A stretch of DNA of 64,000 nucleotides from Sphingomonas_E sp042693015 (GTDB taxonomy: Bacteria > Pseudomonadota > Alphaproteobacteria > Sphingomonadales > Sphingomonadaceae): NCBI RefSeq assembly GCF_042693015.1, contig NZ_CP170544.1, positions 4,092,001 to 4,156,000 on the forward strand, written 5' to 3'. The notes beneath the pieces are model-generated. The model had not been told where the DNA came from and ran no database searches. It saw only the letters and a program-made list of their open reading frames with translations. A program made the translations under genes and the position numbers. Positions 12,079-22,859 of the stretch are shown piece by piece (position 1 is the first letter of the stretch; the number at the start of each line of letters is the position of its first letter).

Positions 12079-13143
12079 ATGATCGTCCCGCCCGGATCGC
12101 GCATTGGCATCGTCGGCGGCGGCCAGCTTGGCCGCATGCTCGCGCTCGCGGCCGCGCGGCTCGGCTATCGCTGCTATATATATGCGCCCGAAACGAGCGG
12201 CCCTGCCGCCGATGTCTCGGCCGGATGGACGCAGGGCAGCTATGACGATGCCGTGGCGCTCGCGAGCTTCGCGAACTCGGTCGATGTCGTCACCTATGAA
12301 TTCGAAAATGTGCCGGTGGCGCCGCTCCGGTCGCTGTCGCAGCGGCTGCACCCCAATCTCGCCGCGCTGGAAGTCGCGCAGGACCGGCTGACGGAAAAGG
12401 ATTTCGTCGCGCGGCTCGCCCTCAAGCCTGCGCCCTATCGCGCCGTCGACGATCTCGAAGGCCTGCGCTCTGCGATCGCGGAGTTGGGCACGCCGGCGAT
12501 CCTGAAGACGCGGCGCTTCGGCTATGACGGCAAGGGCCAGGCCCGGCTCGCTTCGGCCGATGATGCCGAGACCGCTTGGGAGGCGGTCGGCGGCAATCCT
12601 TCGGTGCTCGAAGGCTTCGTCCGCTTCGATCGCGAATTTTCGATCATCGCGGTGCGCGGGCAGGATGGCGCCTTCGCCACCTGGGACGCGCCCGACAATG
12701 TGCATGAAGGCGGCATCCTCGCCACCTCCACCGTGCCCGCCGGGCCGTTCATCGCCGCGCAGGCCGGTGATGCGATCGCGATGACGAAGGCGCTGGCGGA
12801 CGCGCTCGATTATGTCGGCGTGCTCACCGTGGAATATTTCGCCACCGCCGCCGGCCCGGTGTTCAACGAGATGGCACCGCGCGTCCACAATAGCGGCCAT
12901 TGGACGATCGAGGGCGCAGTGACCTGCCAGTTCGAGAATCATGTGCGGGCGATCTGCGGGCTGCCCTTGGGATCGACCGCACTCGCCGCCCGCCATGTCG
13001 AGATGCGCAACCTGATCGGCACCCAGGCGGACGACTGGGCGGCGATCCTTGGCGATCCCACCGCGCACCTCCATCTTTACGGCAAGGGCGAACCCCGCCC
13101 CGGCCGCAAGATGGGCCACGTCACCCGCCTGTCGGTCGAGTAG
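12079..13143 (+). CDS. purK: 5-(carboxyamino)imidazole ribonucleotide synthase
   Basis: A 354-residue ATP-grasp enzyme that makes N5-CAIR from AIR, ATP and bicarbonate, the step before PurE. It opens with GIVGGGQLGRMLA, carries the ATP-grasp segments KTRRFGYDGKGQ (near 145) and EGFVRFDREFS, and the C-terminal FNEMAPRVHNSGHWT typical of PurK. The ATG at 12079 is 10 nt after purE; a longer in-frame reading that begins inside purE is rejected. Confidence 0.96.
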   Translation: MIVPPGSRIGIVGGGQLGRMLALAAARLGYRCYIYAPETSGPAADVSAGWTQGSYDDAVALASFANSVDVVTYEFENVPVAPLRSLSQRLHPNLAALEVAQDRLTEKDFVARLALKPAPYRAVDDLEGLRSAIAELGTPAILKTRRFGYDGKGQARLASADDAETAWEAVGGNPSVLEGFVRFDREFSIIAVRGQDGAFATWDAPDNVHEGGILATSTVPAGPFIAAQAGDAIAMTKALADALDYVGVLTVEYFATAAGPVFNEMAPRVHNSGHWTIEGAVTCQFENHVRAICGLPLGSTALAARHVEMRNLIGTQADDWAAILGDPTAHLHLYGKGEPRPGRKMGHVTRLSVE

Positions 13144-13169
13144 CGCTCATCCCCGGTTCATCGATTCGG

Positions 13170-13499
13170 ATGAAGAATCCGCTCATGAGAATATTTCCTT
13201 TGCTGCTTGCAACCGCAGCCCTTTCGGCCTGCGCCACGGTGTCGCCTGAAGCGAAGGTCCGCGCCGGCCTGATCGACGCCGGCATCACTCCGCGCGTGGC
13301 ATCCTGCATGGCGGAAAGAATGGTCGATCGTCTGTCGATCACCCAGCTCAAACGCTTGCAGTCCCTTGCGAAGCTGCCCGATCGGGACATCGGCGGGATG
13401 ACGGTGGATCAGTTTCTCCATCAGGTCCGCGCGCTCAGAGACCCGGAAATCTTCATGGTGGTCAGCCAGGCGGGCCTCGGCTGCGCGATCGCCGCCTGA
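13170..13499 (+). CDS. Small putative lipoprotein
   Basis: A 109-residue secreted protein. A hydrophobic signal segment is followed by the lipobox LSAC (Cys near residue 21), so it is probably lipidated. The mature part is alpha-helical in character with two cysteines (in SCMAERM and GLGCAIAA) that might form a disulfide. I do not recognise a named family, though similar small lipoproteins are common in sphingomonads. An alternative start at 13185 gives a tidier signal peptide (MRIFPLLL); neither has a strong ribosome-binding site. It lies between purK and sucC in the same direction. Confidence 0.7.
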   Translation: MKNPLMRIFPLLLATAALSACATVSPEAKVRAGLIDAGITPRVASCMAERMVDRLSITQLKRLQSLAKLPDRDIGGMTVDQFLHQVRALRDPEIFMVVSQAGLGCAIAA

Positions 13500-13601
13500 T
13501 CGCCTCTTCTTTGCGTCAGGAAGCACGTCTGCGGGCTTTCATTCGCGACACTTTCATGCTTTAGCCCGGCGGATTTTGAACCGGAGCAGGCTTGGAGCGT
13601 C

Positions 13602-14801
13602 ATGAACATTCACGAATATCAGGCGAAGGAACTGCTGGCGAAGTTTGGCGTCGCGATTCCCGCGGGCCACGCCGCCCTCACTGTTGACGAGGCGGTTGCC
13701 GCCGCCGGCAAGCTCCCTGGTCCGCTTTATGTCGTGAAGGCGCAGATTCACGCCGGCGGCCGCGGCAAGGGCAAGTTCAAGGAACTGTCGGCCGAAGCCA
13801 AGGGCGGCGTCCGCCTGTCCAAGACGCTGGATGAGGTGCGCGCCAACGCTACCGACATGCTCGGCAACACGCTGGTGACGATCCAGACGGGCGAGGCCGG
13901 CAAGCAGGTCAACCGCCTTTACATCACAGACGGCGCCGACATTAAGGCCGAATATTATCTGTCGATGCTGGTCGACCGGAAGACCGGCCGCATCGCCATG
14001 ATCGTGTCGACCGAAGGCGGCATGGACATCGAGGAAGTCGCCCATTCGACGCCCGAGAAGATCCGCACCATCACCATCGATCCGGCCGAAGGCTTCCAGC
14101 CGCACCATGGCCGCGCGGTGGCCTTCGCGCTCAAGCTCACGGGTGATCTCAACAAGCAGGCGATCAAGCTCGCCGGCCAGCTCTACACCGCCTTCACCTC
14201 GACCGACATGTCGATGCTCGAGATCAATCCGCTGATCGAGACGACGGACGGCAAGCTGCTCGTCCTCGACGCCAAGGTCAGCTTCGATTCGAACGCGCTG
14301 TTCCGTCACCCGGACATCCTCGCGCTCCGCGACGAGACCGAGGAGGATCCGGCCGAGGTCGAAGCCTCGAAGCATGACCTTGCCTACATCAAGCTCGACG
14401 GCAATATCGGCTGCATGGTCAACGGCGCCGGCCTCGCCATGGCGACGATGGACATCATCAAGCTCAACGGCGCCTTCCCGGCCAACTTCCTCGACGTCGG
14501 CGGCGGCGCTTCGAAGGAGAAGGTGACCGAGGCGTTCAAGCTGATCCTCAGCGATCCGGCGGTCGAAGGCATCCTCGTCAACATCTTCGGCGGCATCATG
14601 CGCTGCGACATCATTGCCGAAGGCATCGTCGCCGCCGCCAAGGAAGTGAATCTGTCGGTCCCGCTGGTCGTCCGCCTCGAAGGCACCAACGTCCAGCAGG
14701 GCAAGGACATCCTCGCCAATAGCGGCCTGCCGATCGTGGCGGCCGACGATCTTGGCGATGCCGCGAAGAAGATCGTGGCGCAGGTGAAGAAGGCCGCCTG
14801 A
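13602..14801 (+). CDS. sucC: Succinate-CoA ligase (ADP-forming), beta subunit
   Basis: A 399-residue beta subunit of succinyl-CoA synthetase, which makes succinate and ATP or GTP in the TCA cycle. It begins MNIHEYQAKELL as the family does, has the ATP-grasp domain (to about residue 230, including HAGGRGKGKF) and the C-terminal CoA-ligase domain with VNIFGGIMRCD. The alpha subunit gene sucD is not adjacent: the next genes are etfB and etfA, 41 nt downstream. SucC needs SucD, so the partner must lie elsewhere. The start follows TTGGAGCG. Confidence 0.97.
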   Translation: MNIHEYQAKELLAKFGVAIPAGHAALTVDEAVAAAGKLPGPLYVVKAQIHAGGRGKGKFKELSAEAKGGVRLSKTLDEVRANATDMLGNTLVTIQTGEAGKQVNRLYITDGADIKAEYYLSMLVDRKTGRIAMIVSTEGGMDIEEVAHSTPEKIRTITIDPAEGFQPHHGRAVAFALKLTGDLNKQAIKLAGQLYTAFTSTDMSMLEINPLIETTDGKLLVLDAKVSFDSNALFRHPDILALRDETEEDPAEVEASKHDLAYIKLDGNIGCMVNGAGLAMATMDIIKLNGAFPANFLDVGGGASKEKVTEAFKLILSDPAVEGILVNIFGGIMRCDIIAEGIVAAAKEVNLSVPLVVRLEGTNVQQGKDILANSGLPIVAADDLGDAAKKIVAQVKKAA

Positions 14802-14842
14802 TTCCCCGTTTGGAGAATCGGCCAGCCGAAGGAGAGCATGCC

Positions 14843-15592
14843 ATGAAGGTACTCGTGCCCGTGAAGCGGGTGATCGACTACAACGTGAAGCCGCGGGTGA
14901 AGATGGACGGCACTGGCGTCGATCTCGCCAACGTCAAGATGTCGATGAACCCGTTCGACGAGATCGCGGTCGAAGAAGCGATCCGCCTGAAGGAAAAGGG
15001 CGTCGCGACCGAGATCGTCGCGGTGTCGATCGGCGAAGCCAAGGCGCAGGAAACGCTCCGCACCGCGCTTGCGATGGGTGCCGACCGCGCGATCCTGGTG
15101 GTCGCCGAGGGCGAAGTCGAGCCGCTCGCGGTCGCCAAGATCCTGAAGGCCATCGTCGATGAGGAGGCTCCCGGCCTCGTCATCCTCGGCAAGCAGGCGA
15201 TCGACGACGATTCGAACCAGACCGGCCAGATGCTGGCGGCCCTCACCGGCCGGCCGCAGGGCACCTTCGCGTCGAAGGTCGAGGTCGCCGGCGACACCGT
15301 CACCGTCACCCGCGAGGTCGATGGCGGCCTCGAAACCGTCAGCCTGAAGACTCCGGCGATCGTCACCACCGATCTTCGCCTGAACGAGCCGCGCTACGCG
15401 TCGCTCCCCAACATCATGAAGGCCAAGTCCAAGCCGCTCGCGCAGAAGACGCCCGCCGATTACGGCGTCGACACGACCCCGCGTCTCAAGACGCTCAAGG
15501 TCAGCGAGCCGCCCAAGCGCGTCGCTGGCGTCAAGGTCGCCGACGTCGATGAACTGGTGGCAAAACTCAAGGCGATGGGAGTCGCGGCATGA
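14843..15592 (+). CDS. etfB: Electron transfer flavoprotein beta subunit
   Basis: A 249-residue EtfB, which binds AMP and forms with EtfA the carrier taking electrons from acyl-CoA and other dehydrogenases to ETF-ubiquinone oxidoreductase. Visible family features are the start MKVLVPVKRVIDYN, NPFDEIAVEEA, and the KQAIDDDSNQTGQM block with TGRPQGTFAS. The ATG at 14843 has AAGGAG at ideal spacing. It overlaps etfA by 4 nt (ATGA). Confidence 0.96.
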   Translation: MKVLVPVKRVIDYNVKPRVKMDGTGVDLANVKMSMNPFDEIAVEEAIRLKEKGVATEIVAVSIGEAKAQETLRTALAMGADRAILVVAEGEVEPLAVAKILKAIVDEEAPGLVILGKQAIDDDSNQTGQMLAALTGRPQGTFASKVEVAGDTVTVTREVDGGLETVSLKTPAIVTTDLRLNEPRYASLPNIMKAKSKPLAQKTPADYGVDTTPRLKTLKVSEPPKRVAGVKVADVDELVAKLKAMGVAA

Positions 15593-16518
15593 AGACGCTC
15601 GTCTGGGTCGAACATGAAGGCGGCGCCGTCAAGGATGCCACCCTCGCCGCCGTCACCGCCGCGTCCAAGCTCGGCGAAGTCCACCTGCTCGTCGCCGGCC
15701 AGGGCGTCGGCGGGGTTGCCGATGCCGCCGCGAAGATCGTCGGCGTCGCCAAGGTCCATGTCGCGGACGACGCGGCCTATGGCCATGCGCTGCCGGAAAA
15801 TGTGGCGCCGCTCGTCGTCGAGCTGATGGGCCATCATGATGCGTTCGTCGCGCCCGCGACGGCCAACGGCAAGAATATCGCGCCGCGCGTCGCCGCTCTG
15901 CTCGATGTGATGCAGATCTCCGAAATCCTCTCGGTCGAGAGCGAGGACACCTTCACCCGGCCGACCTATGCCGGCAACGCGATCGCGACCGTCCAGTCGT
16001 CGGACGCGAAGAAGGTGATCACCGTCCGCGGCACCGCCTTCGACAAGGCAGCACGCGAGGGCGGCTCGGGCACGGTCGAGGCGGTTTCGGGCAAGGGCGA
16101 TGCGGGTCTTTCCAGCTTCGTCGGCGCGGAAATCTCCAAGTCCGAACGTCCGGAACTCACCTCCGCGAAGATCATCGTCTCCGGCGGCCGTGCGCTCCAG
16201 AACAGCGAGAACTTCCATTCGATCATCGAGCCGCTGGCCGACAAGCTCGGTGCCGGCGTCGGCGCGAGCCGCGCCGCAGTCGATGCGGGCTATGTCCCCA
16301 ACGACTATCAGGTCGGCCAGACCGGCAAGATCGTCGCCCCGGAAGTCTATATCGCGGTCGGCATCTCGGGTGCGATCCAGCACCTCGCCGGCATGAAGGA
16401 CTCCAAGACGATCATCGCCATCAACAAGGACGAAGACGCCCCGATCTTCCAGGTCGCGGACATCGGCCTCGTCGGCGATCTCTTCAAGATCGTGCCGGAG
16501 CTCACCAGCAAGCTCTAA
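15589..16518 (+). CDS. etfA: Electron transfer flavoprotein alpha subunit
   Basis: A 309-residue EtfA with the FAD-binding C-terminal domain: GRALQNSENF, GASRAAVDAG, QVGQTGKIVAPEVYIAVGIS and GAIQHLAGMKDSK are all recognisable. It follows etfB with a 4-nt overlap, so the subunits are translationally coupled. A good intrinsic terminator lies 24 nt after the stop, closing the sucC-etfB-etfA transcription unit. Confidence 0.97.
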   Translation: MKTLVWVEHEGGAVKDATLAAVTAASKLGEVHLLVAGQGVGGVADAAAKIVGVAKVHVADDAAYGHALPENVAPLVVELMGHHDAFVAPATANGKNIAPRVAALLDVMQISEILSVESEDTFTRPTYAGNAIATVQSSDAKKVITVRGTAFDKAAREGGSGTVEAVSGKGDAGLSSFVGAEISKSERPELTSAKIIVSGGRALQNSENFHSIIEPLADKLGAGVGASRAAVDAGYVPNDYQVGQTGKIVAPEVYIAVGISGAIQHLAGMKDSKTIIAINKDEDAPIFQVADIGLVGDLFKIVPELTSKL

Positions 16519-16541
16519 GCCTCGCTGGCATCCGATTGCAG

Positions 16542-16570
16542 AAAGGGCGGTCCATCGGGCCGCCCTTTTT
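16542..16570 (+). terminator. Rho-independent terminator after etfA
   Basis: A 9-bp perfect stem (16542-16550 with 16560-16568, GC-rich core) ends in a run of T. It lies just beyond the etfA stop and before the minus-strand PilZ gene, so it could serve both converging genes but is oriented best for etfA. Confidence 0.9.
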
Positions 16571-16579
16571 CTTTGCGTC

Positions 16580-16909
16580 TCAGTGAAGGTTGGGCGCGTC
16601 CGCGACGATCCCGATCAATGTTTCAGGCGTGATCGGGGTTTCGAACTGACAGCCGATTCGCCCATCCTCTTCCCACATCACGCGGGCCGAAAGTGCCGCG
16701 AAGCCCGGCACCCGCAGCCACAACAGCGCACCGGGCGAAACTGGCGAATAGGCCGTCGCCATGAAGCCTGCGATCGAGATGTTGGATACGACGCAGCCGA
16801 TTCCCTTGGTTCCGGCCATCAGGAGGCTGGCATTCAGGTCGACGGGGCGACGCACGTCGCTGCGCGCATCACCGGCCTGTTGCTCGTGAAGGACCGCCAG
16901 AATCCGCAA
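16580..16909 (-). CDS. PilZ domain protein
   Basis: A single-domain PilZ protein of about 109 residues. It has both c-di-GMP signatures: an RxxxR element (RSDVRRP, about 17-23) and the (D/N)xSxxG element as SNISIAGF (about 43-50). It probably binds cyclic di-GMP and acts as a small cytoplasmic effector. No ATG exists in frame near the N terminus; the best visible start is a TTG at 16909 without a strong ribosome-binding site, so the start is uncertain. It converges on etfA and lies downstream of nhaA on the same strand. Confidence 0.78.
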   Translation of the reverse strand: MRILAVLHEQQAGDARSDVRRPVDLNASLLMAGTKGIGCVVSNISIAGFMATAYSPVSPGALLWLRVPGFAALSARVMWEEDGRIGCQFETPITPETLIGIVADAPNLH

Positions 16910-16957
16910 CGCCGTCCATCCATTCCAAAGGGAATGTAAGGGCGTAACGCGCGAACC

Positions 16958-18172
16958 TTAATTTTGGCTTTGCGGCATAGGCTGCGGGGCGAAGCGCAGC
17001 AGCGCATAGCCCGCGAGCGCCGAGAGCAGCGAGCCGCCCAGCACGCCGATCTTCACCTCGTCCACCAGCCGCGGATCGGCGAAGGCCAGCCCGCCGATGA
17101 ACAGGCTCATGGTGAAGCCGATGCCGCAGAGCAAAGCCACGCCATAGATCTGGAGCCAGGTCGCCCCTGCCGGCCGTTCGCCGATCTTCAGCGCAACCGC
17201 GAGCCGGACACTGGCGAAGATGCCGATCTGCTTGCCGAGGAACAGCCCCAGCGCGACGCCGAGCGGCAGCGGTGCGAGCAGTTCCGCCAGGCCCGTGCCC
17301 GCCAGCGACACGCCGGCATTGGCAAAGCCGAACAGGGGCACGATCGCATAGGCAACCCAGGGATGTAGCCCATGTTCCAGCCGGTGAAGCGGCGAATCGT
17401 CGGCGTCAGGCGCGCCGGGTGTCTGTTTGATCGGGATTGCGATCGCCGCCAGCACACCCGCGATCGTCGCATGCACGCCCGACAGCAAAACCGCGAACCA
17501 GAGCGCCACGGCGAGGAGCAGATAGGGCCATAGCCGCGTCACGCCGAAGCGGTTGAGGGCGAACATCAGCCCCCACAGCAGGATCGCCGCCAGCAGCGCC
17601 GGGCCGCCGATGCTCGCGGTGTAAGCCAGCGCAATAATCGCCACCGCGCCCATATCGTCGACGATCGCCACCGTCGTCAGGAACAGCTTGAGCGATGTCG
17701 GCGCACGCGAACCGAGCAGCGCCAGCACGCCGATGGCGAAGGCGATGTCGGTGGCGGAGGGAATCGCCCAGCCGCGCAGCAAGGCCGGCGCCCCGCCTGT
17801 GACGATCAGATAGACCAAGGCGGGGACGATCATGCCCCCCGCGGCCGCGACGATCGGCAGGCCGCGGTCCCTCCAGCTTGCAAGATGGCCGTCGACGAAC
17901 TCGCGTTTGATCTCCAGCCCGACGAGGAGGAAGAACAGGGCCATCAGCGCATCGTTGATCCACAGATGCACCGTCATCGTCCCCAGCTTCTCGCTCAGCA
18001 CCGGTCCGGTTTCGAGATGGAGGAGATGGAAATAATCCTCGGCCCACGGGCTGTTGGCGACGATCATCGCCAGCGCCGCCGCCACCATCAGCAGGATGCC
18101 GCCCGATGCCTCGGACTGAAGGAAATCGCGCAGCGCGGAATGTACGCCCCGCCGGGCGACGGCCTTCGTCAC
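16958..18172 (-). CDS. nhaA: Na+/H+ antiporter NhaA
   Basis: A 404-residue inner-membrane antiporter exchanging Na+ for H+ in pH and salt homeostasis. It has about 12 hydrophobic segments, the family motif FFLLVGLEIKREF (about 80-92), SATDIAFAIGVL, and the paired aspartates of the transport site in VDDMGAVAIIAL. The Arg/Ser-rich N terminus fits the family and the length is normal. The start is an ATG at 18172. Confidence 0.95.
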   Translation of the reverse strand: MTKAVARRGVHSALRDFLQSEASGGILLMVAAALAMIVANSPWAEDYFHLLHLETGPVLSEKLGTMTVHLWINDALMALFFLLVGLEIKREFVDGHLASWRDRGLPIVAAAGGMIVPALVYLIVTGGAPALLRGWAIPSATDIAFAIGVLALLGSRAPTSLKLFLTTVAIVDDMGAVAIIALAYTASIGGPALLAAILLWGLMFALNRFGVTRLWPYLLLAVALWFAVLLSGVHATIAGVLAAIAIPIKQTPGAPDADDSPLHRLEHGLHPWVAYAIVPLFGFANAGVSLAGTGLAELLAPLPLGVALGLFLGKQIGIFASVRLAVALKIGERPAGATWLQIYGVALLCGIGFTMSLFIGGLAFADPRLVDEVKIGVLGGSLLSALAGYALLRFAPQPMPQSQN

Positions 18173-18249
18173 TGTCGCTCCCCGTCCGTGATTGGTGGAG
18201 ATGGCCTAGACGATCATAGCCGCGAGTTGAACCTGTTAGCGGAGCCTGC

Positions 18250-18531
18250 TCAGTCCAGGTGAAGCGCGAACGGCATCCGCATCTTCACCTTCGCGCCATG
18301 CAGGCGCCAGCGGAAGCCGCTATTATCTTCGGAATATTGGGGAATGTCATCCTGCAACAGCCAGCGATTGCGGGCCGCGTCGTGGGCGGTGTCCGCCGCA
18401 ACCGGCGACTTCCATTGTTCCGCGATACGAACCTGCGCCGTGCGCGCCTTGGCCGGTGACGGCTGCCGCGCGTCGACGGTGCCAGCCGTAAATCCGGTCA
18501 AGATGATCAAGGCGACCCACTTCGCAACCAT
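18250..18531 (-). CDS. Hypothetical exported protein
   Basis: A 93-residue protein with a plausible Sec signal peptide (hydrophobic residues about 5-17, then small residues before RQPSPAK). The mature part is short, has several Trp and Arg residues and no cysteine, and I do not recognise a domain. It lies between uvrB and nhaA in the same direction, 81 nt after the uvrB start region and 77 nt before nhaA. The frame is supported mainly by the signal peptide and codon use. Confidence 0.6.
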   Translation of the reverse strand: MVAKWVALIILTGFTAGTVDARQPSPAKARTAQVRIAEQWKSPVAADTAHDAARNRWLLQDDIPQYSEDNSGFRWRLHGAKVKMRMPFALHLD

Positions 18532-18612
18532 CGACCTGTCCCTGCAGCCCCCGAAACTTATAACAGCGAATGCAGGCCCAATGTTCCGATTTTCCGTCGC
18601 GCCGATGACATT

Positions 18613-20802
<2,190 letters not shown>

Positions 20803-20856
20803 CGCGGTCGAATATGGGATGTTGCCCCTCTGTTCGCAATCTCTGGGGGCGTTTCA

Positions 20857-21414
20857 ATGATCCACCGTTCGGTAATGCTGCTGTCGCTGCTCGCTCTGGC
20901 CGCCTGCGGGAAGAGCGGGGACGAGAAGGCCGGCAAGGCGGAGGAGGTCGCGGCTCCTGCCCCGAAGGTGGCTGAAATCAAGCTGAAGCCGGGCGCATGG
21001 GACGCCACGACAGAGATCGTCTCGATGGAGATTGCGGGTCTCGATCCGGCGATGTTCAAGGGCAATGTCGGCCGCAAGACCGAGTTCAAGAATTGCGTGA
21101 CGCCGGAACAGGCCGAACGTCCGCCCGCCGATTTCTTCGCGCATCCCGACGTCAAGAACGGCAATTGCAAGTCGGAAAGGTTCGCCATGGCCGGCGGCAA
21201 GCTCGACGCCGAAATCCTCTGCCAGGCCGCCCAGGGGCAAGGTGCGGGCGGCCCCATGCGGATGACGATGGCGGGCAATTACGGCCCCGACGCCTATGAC
21301 ATGACGGTCACCATGAACGGCGAGGGCGGCCCCAATGGCGGGGCAATGAAGATGGTCGTCCGCTCCAGCGGCAAGCATGTCGGCGATACATGCGAGGCCG
21401 ATCGCCCCAGCTAA
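20857..21414 (+). CDS. DUF3617 domain lipoprotein
   Basis: A 185-residue probable lipoprotein. The signal segment ends in the lipobox LAAC (Cys17), followed by a low-complexity linker rich in Ala, Glu and Lys and then a DUF3617-like domain recognised from LKPGAWD, the CVTPEQAERP block and the paired cysteines (NGNCKSE, CQAA, DTCEADR). These periplasmic proteins have no established function. A second DUF3617 protein lies 970 nt downstream beyond a 2OG-Fe(II) oxygenase. Confidence 0.8.
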   Translation: MIHRSVMLLSLLALAACGKSGDEKAGKAEEVAAPAPKVAEIKLKPGAWDATTEIVSMEIAGLDPAMFKGNVGRKTEFKNCVTPEQAERPPADFFAHPDVKNGNCKSERFAMAGGKLDAEILCQAAQGQGAGGPMRMTMAGNYGPDAYDMTVTMNGEGGPNGGAMKMVVRSSGKHVGDTCEADRPS

Positions 21415-21511
21415 GCAGGTGTTCGTAATTATCGTGCAATGACTGCGGTTCACGCCGGGGTCGTACCGGTTTATGGAACGCCCCGTATTGGCTTGAGGAG
21501 TCTGTCTGCCG

Positions 21512-22360
21512 ATGCCTGTTCTTCACGTTCGCGAGGTTGACGGCTATCTCCATTTCGATCCGGAGGAATGCCGCGCGGAAGGGGCGAAGCGGGCTGGGGC
21601 CTATGCCGCGGCCCAGCCTTTCCCCCATGCGGTGATCGACGATTTCCTCGACACGGATCTGCTGCGCCGCGTGATCGCCCAATTTCCTTCGACGCAGGGG
21701 CGCGACCATTTCGATCGCTCGCAGGAACGGCTGAAATATCAGTTTCACCCCGAAACGATCGAAAGCGGCCTCATCCGCAATCTTCTCGCCGAACTGAACA
21801 GTGACGCCTTCATCCGCTTCGTCGAAGGCATTTCGGGCATCAAGGGGTTGATCCCCGATCCCTATTATTCGGGCGGCGGCCTCCATGAAACCAAGGCCGG
21901 CGGGCATCTTTCGGTCCATGCCGATTTCAACATCCATGGCCGGATGAAGGTGGAACGGCGGTTGAACCTGCTCATCTACCTCAATGATGACTGGCCGTCC
22001 GAATATGGCGGCAATCTCGAGCTGTGGGATCAGGCGATGACGGGCGCGCAGGAATCGGTGGCGCCGCTGATCGGCCGGGCCGTGCTGTTCAACACCTCGC
22101 TCGACAGCTTCCACGGCCAGCCCGAACCGCTGCTTTGCCCACCCGATCGCGCGCGCCGCTCGATCGCGCTCTATTACTACACCGCCTTCCCCGAAGGCGC
22201 CGGTGCAGCGCCGAAGCGGTCGACCGTATTCAAGTCGCGTCCCGGCAGCCCGGACAAGACCGACTGGCAGGTGCGCGGCCAGCATTTCGTCAATGATTGG
22301 GTGCCGCACAAATTGCAGTCTGCCGCACGCAAGGTGCTGAGCCGAGTCGGGCTGAGCTGA
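21512..22360 (+). CDS. 2OG-Fe(II) oxygenase
   Basis: A 282-residue non-haem iron dioxygenase of the prolyl-4-hydroxylase-like superfamily. The metal triad is visible as His136-x-Asp138 (in SVHADFN) and His201 (in DSFHGQP), and the 2-oxoglutarate-binding arginine as Arg215/216 in RRSIALYYYT. The double-stranded beta-helix core spans about 115-225. Relatives hydroxylate amino-acid side chains or act in polysaccharide or small-molecule modification; the substrate is not predictable. It reads in the same direction as the two DUF3617 genes on either side, 97 and 21 nt away. Confidence 0.88.
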   Translation: MPVLHVREVDGYLHFDPEECRAEGAKRAGAYAAAQPFPHAVIDDFLDTDLLRRVIAQFPSTQGRDHFDRSQERLKYQFHPETIESGLIRNLLAELNSDAFIRFVEGISGIKGLIPDPYYSGGGLHETKAGGHLSVHADFNIHGRMKVERRLNLLIYLNDDWPSEYGGNLELWDQAMTGAQESVAPLIGRAVLFNTSLDSFHGQPEPLLCPPDRARRSIALYYYTAFPEGAGAAPKRSTVFKSRPGSPDKTDWQVRGQHFVNDWVPHKLQSAARKVLSRVGLS

Positions 22361-22381
22361 CGAGCGGCAGGGAGGCAGGCG

Positions 22382-22849
22382 ATGTGGGGATATCGACAGT
22401 CGATCCTGTCCGCATCGTTGATCCTTACCGCCGCCACCGGCCACGCGGCCGGCTTCACGCCTGGCGAATGGCGCCATAGCAGCAAGCTGATCAGTGCCGA
22501 CGTGCCCGGCGTTCCCGAATTTCTCGTCCGCATGGTTGCCGGCGGCGGCGAGCGGAAGAGCTGCTTCACCGCCGATCTCGCGGCACGCCATCAGGAATCC
22601 CTGTTCGTCGAGGAGGACAAGGCGAGCTGCCGCACCATCCGGCTGACCATGGCCGCCGACGGCGCGCTGGACTATGCAGCCACCTGCATCAACCAGCGCT
22701 TTCCCGATCCGATGACCGTCAACAGCACCGGCCGCTGGACACCCACCAGCTATGCCTTTCGCTCGGTGACGACGGGAACGCGCAAGGGAAAACCGGTCAG
22801 GATCGTCACTGAAGCCAGCGGCCGGCGCGCCGCCGATCGCTGCCGATAG
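22382..22849 (+). CDS. DUF3617 domain exported protein
   Basis: A 155-residue protein with a Sec signal peptide (about 1-23, ending near AAG) and a DUF3617-like domain starting FTPGEWR. Cysteines at CFTAD, SCRT, TCINQ and the terminal DRC follow the family pattern. It is not lipidated, unlike the related protein upstream. It starts 21 nt after the oxygenase and ends 10 nt before the convergent AAA ATPase gene. Function unknown. Confidence 0.78.
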   Translation: MWGYRQSILSASLILTAATGHAAGFTPGEWRHSSKLISADVPGVPEFLVRMVAGGGERKSCFTADLAARHQESLFVEEDKASCRTIRLTMAADGALDYAATCINQRFPDPMTVNSTGRWTPTSYAFRSVTTGTRKGKPVRIVTEASGRRAADRCR

Positions 22850-22859
22850 GCGTGCGGCC

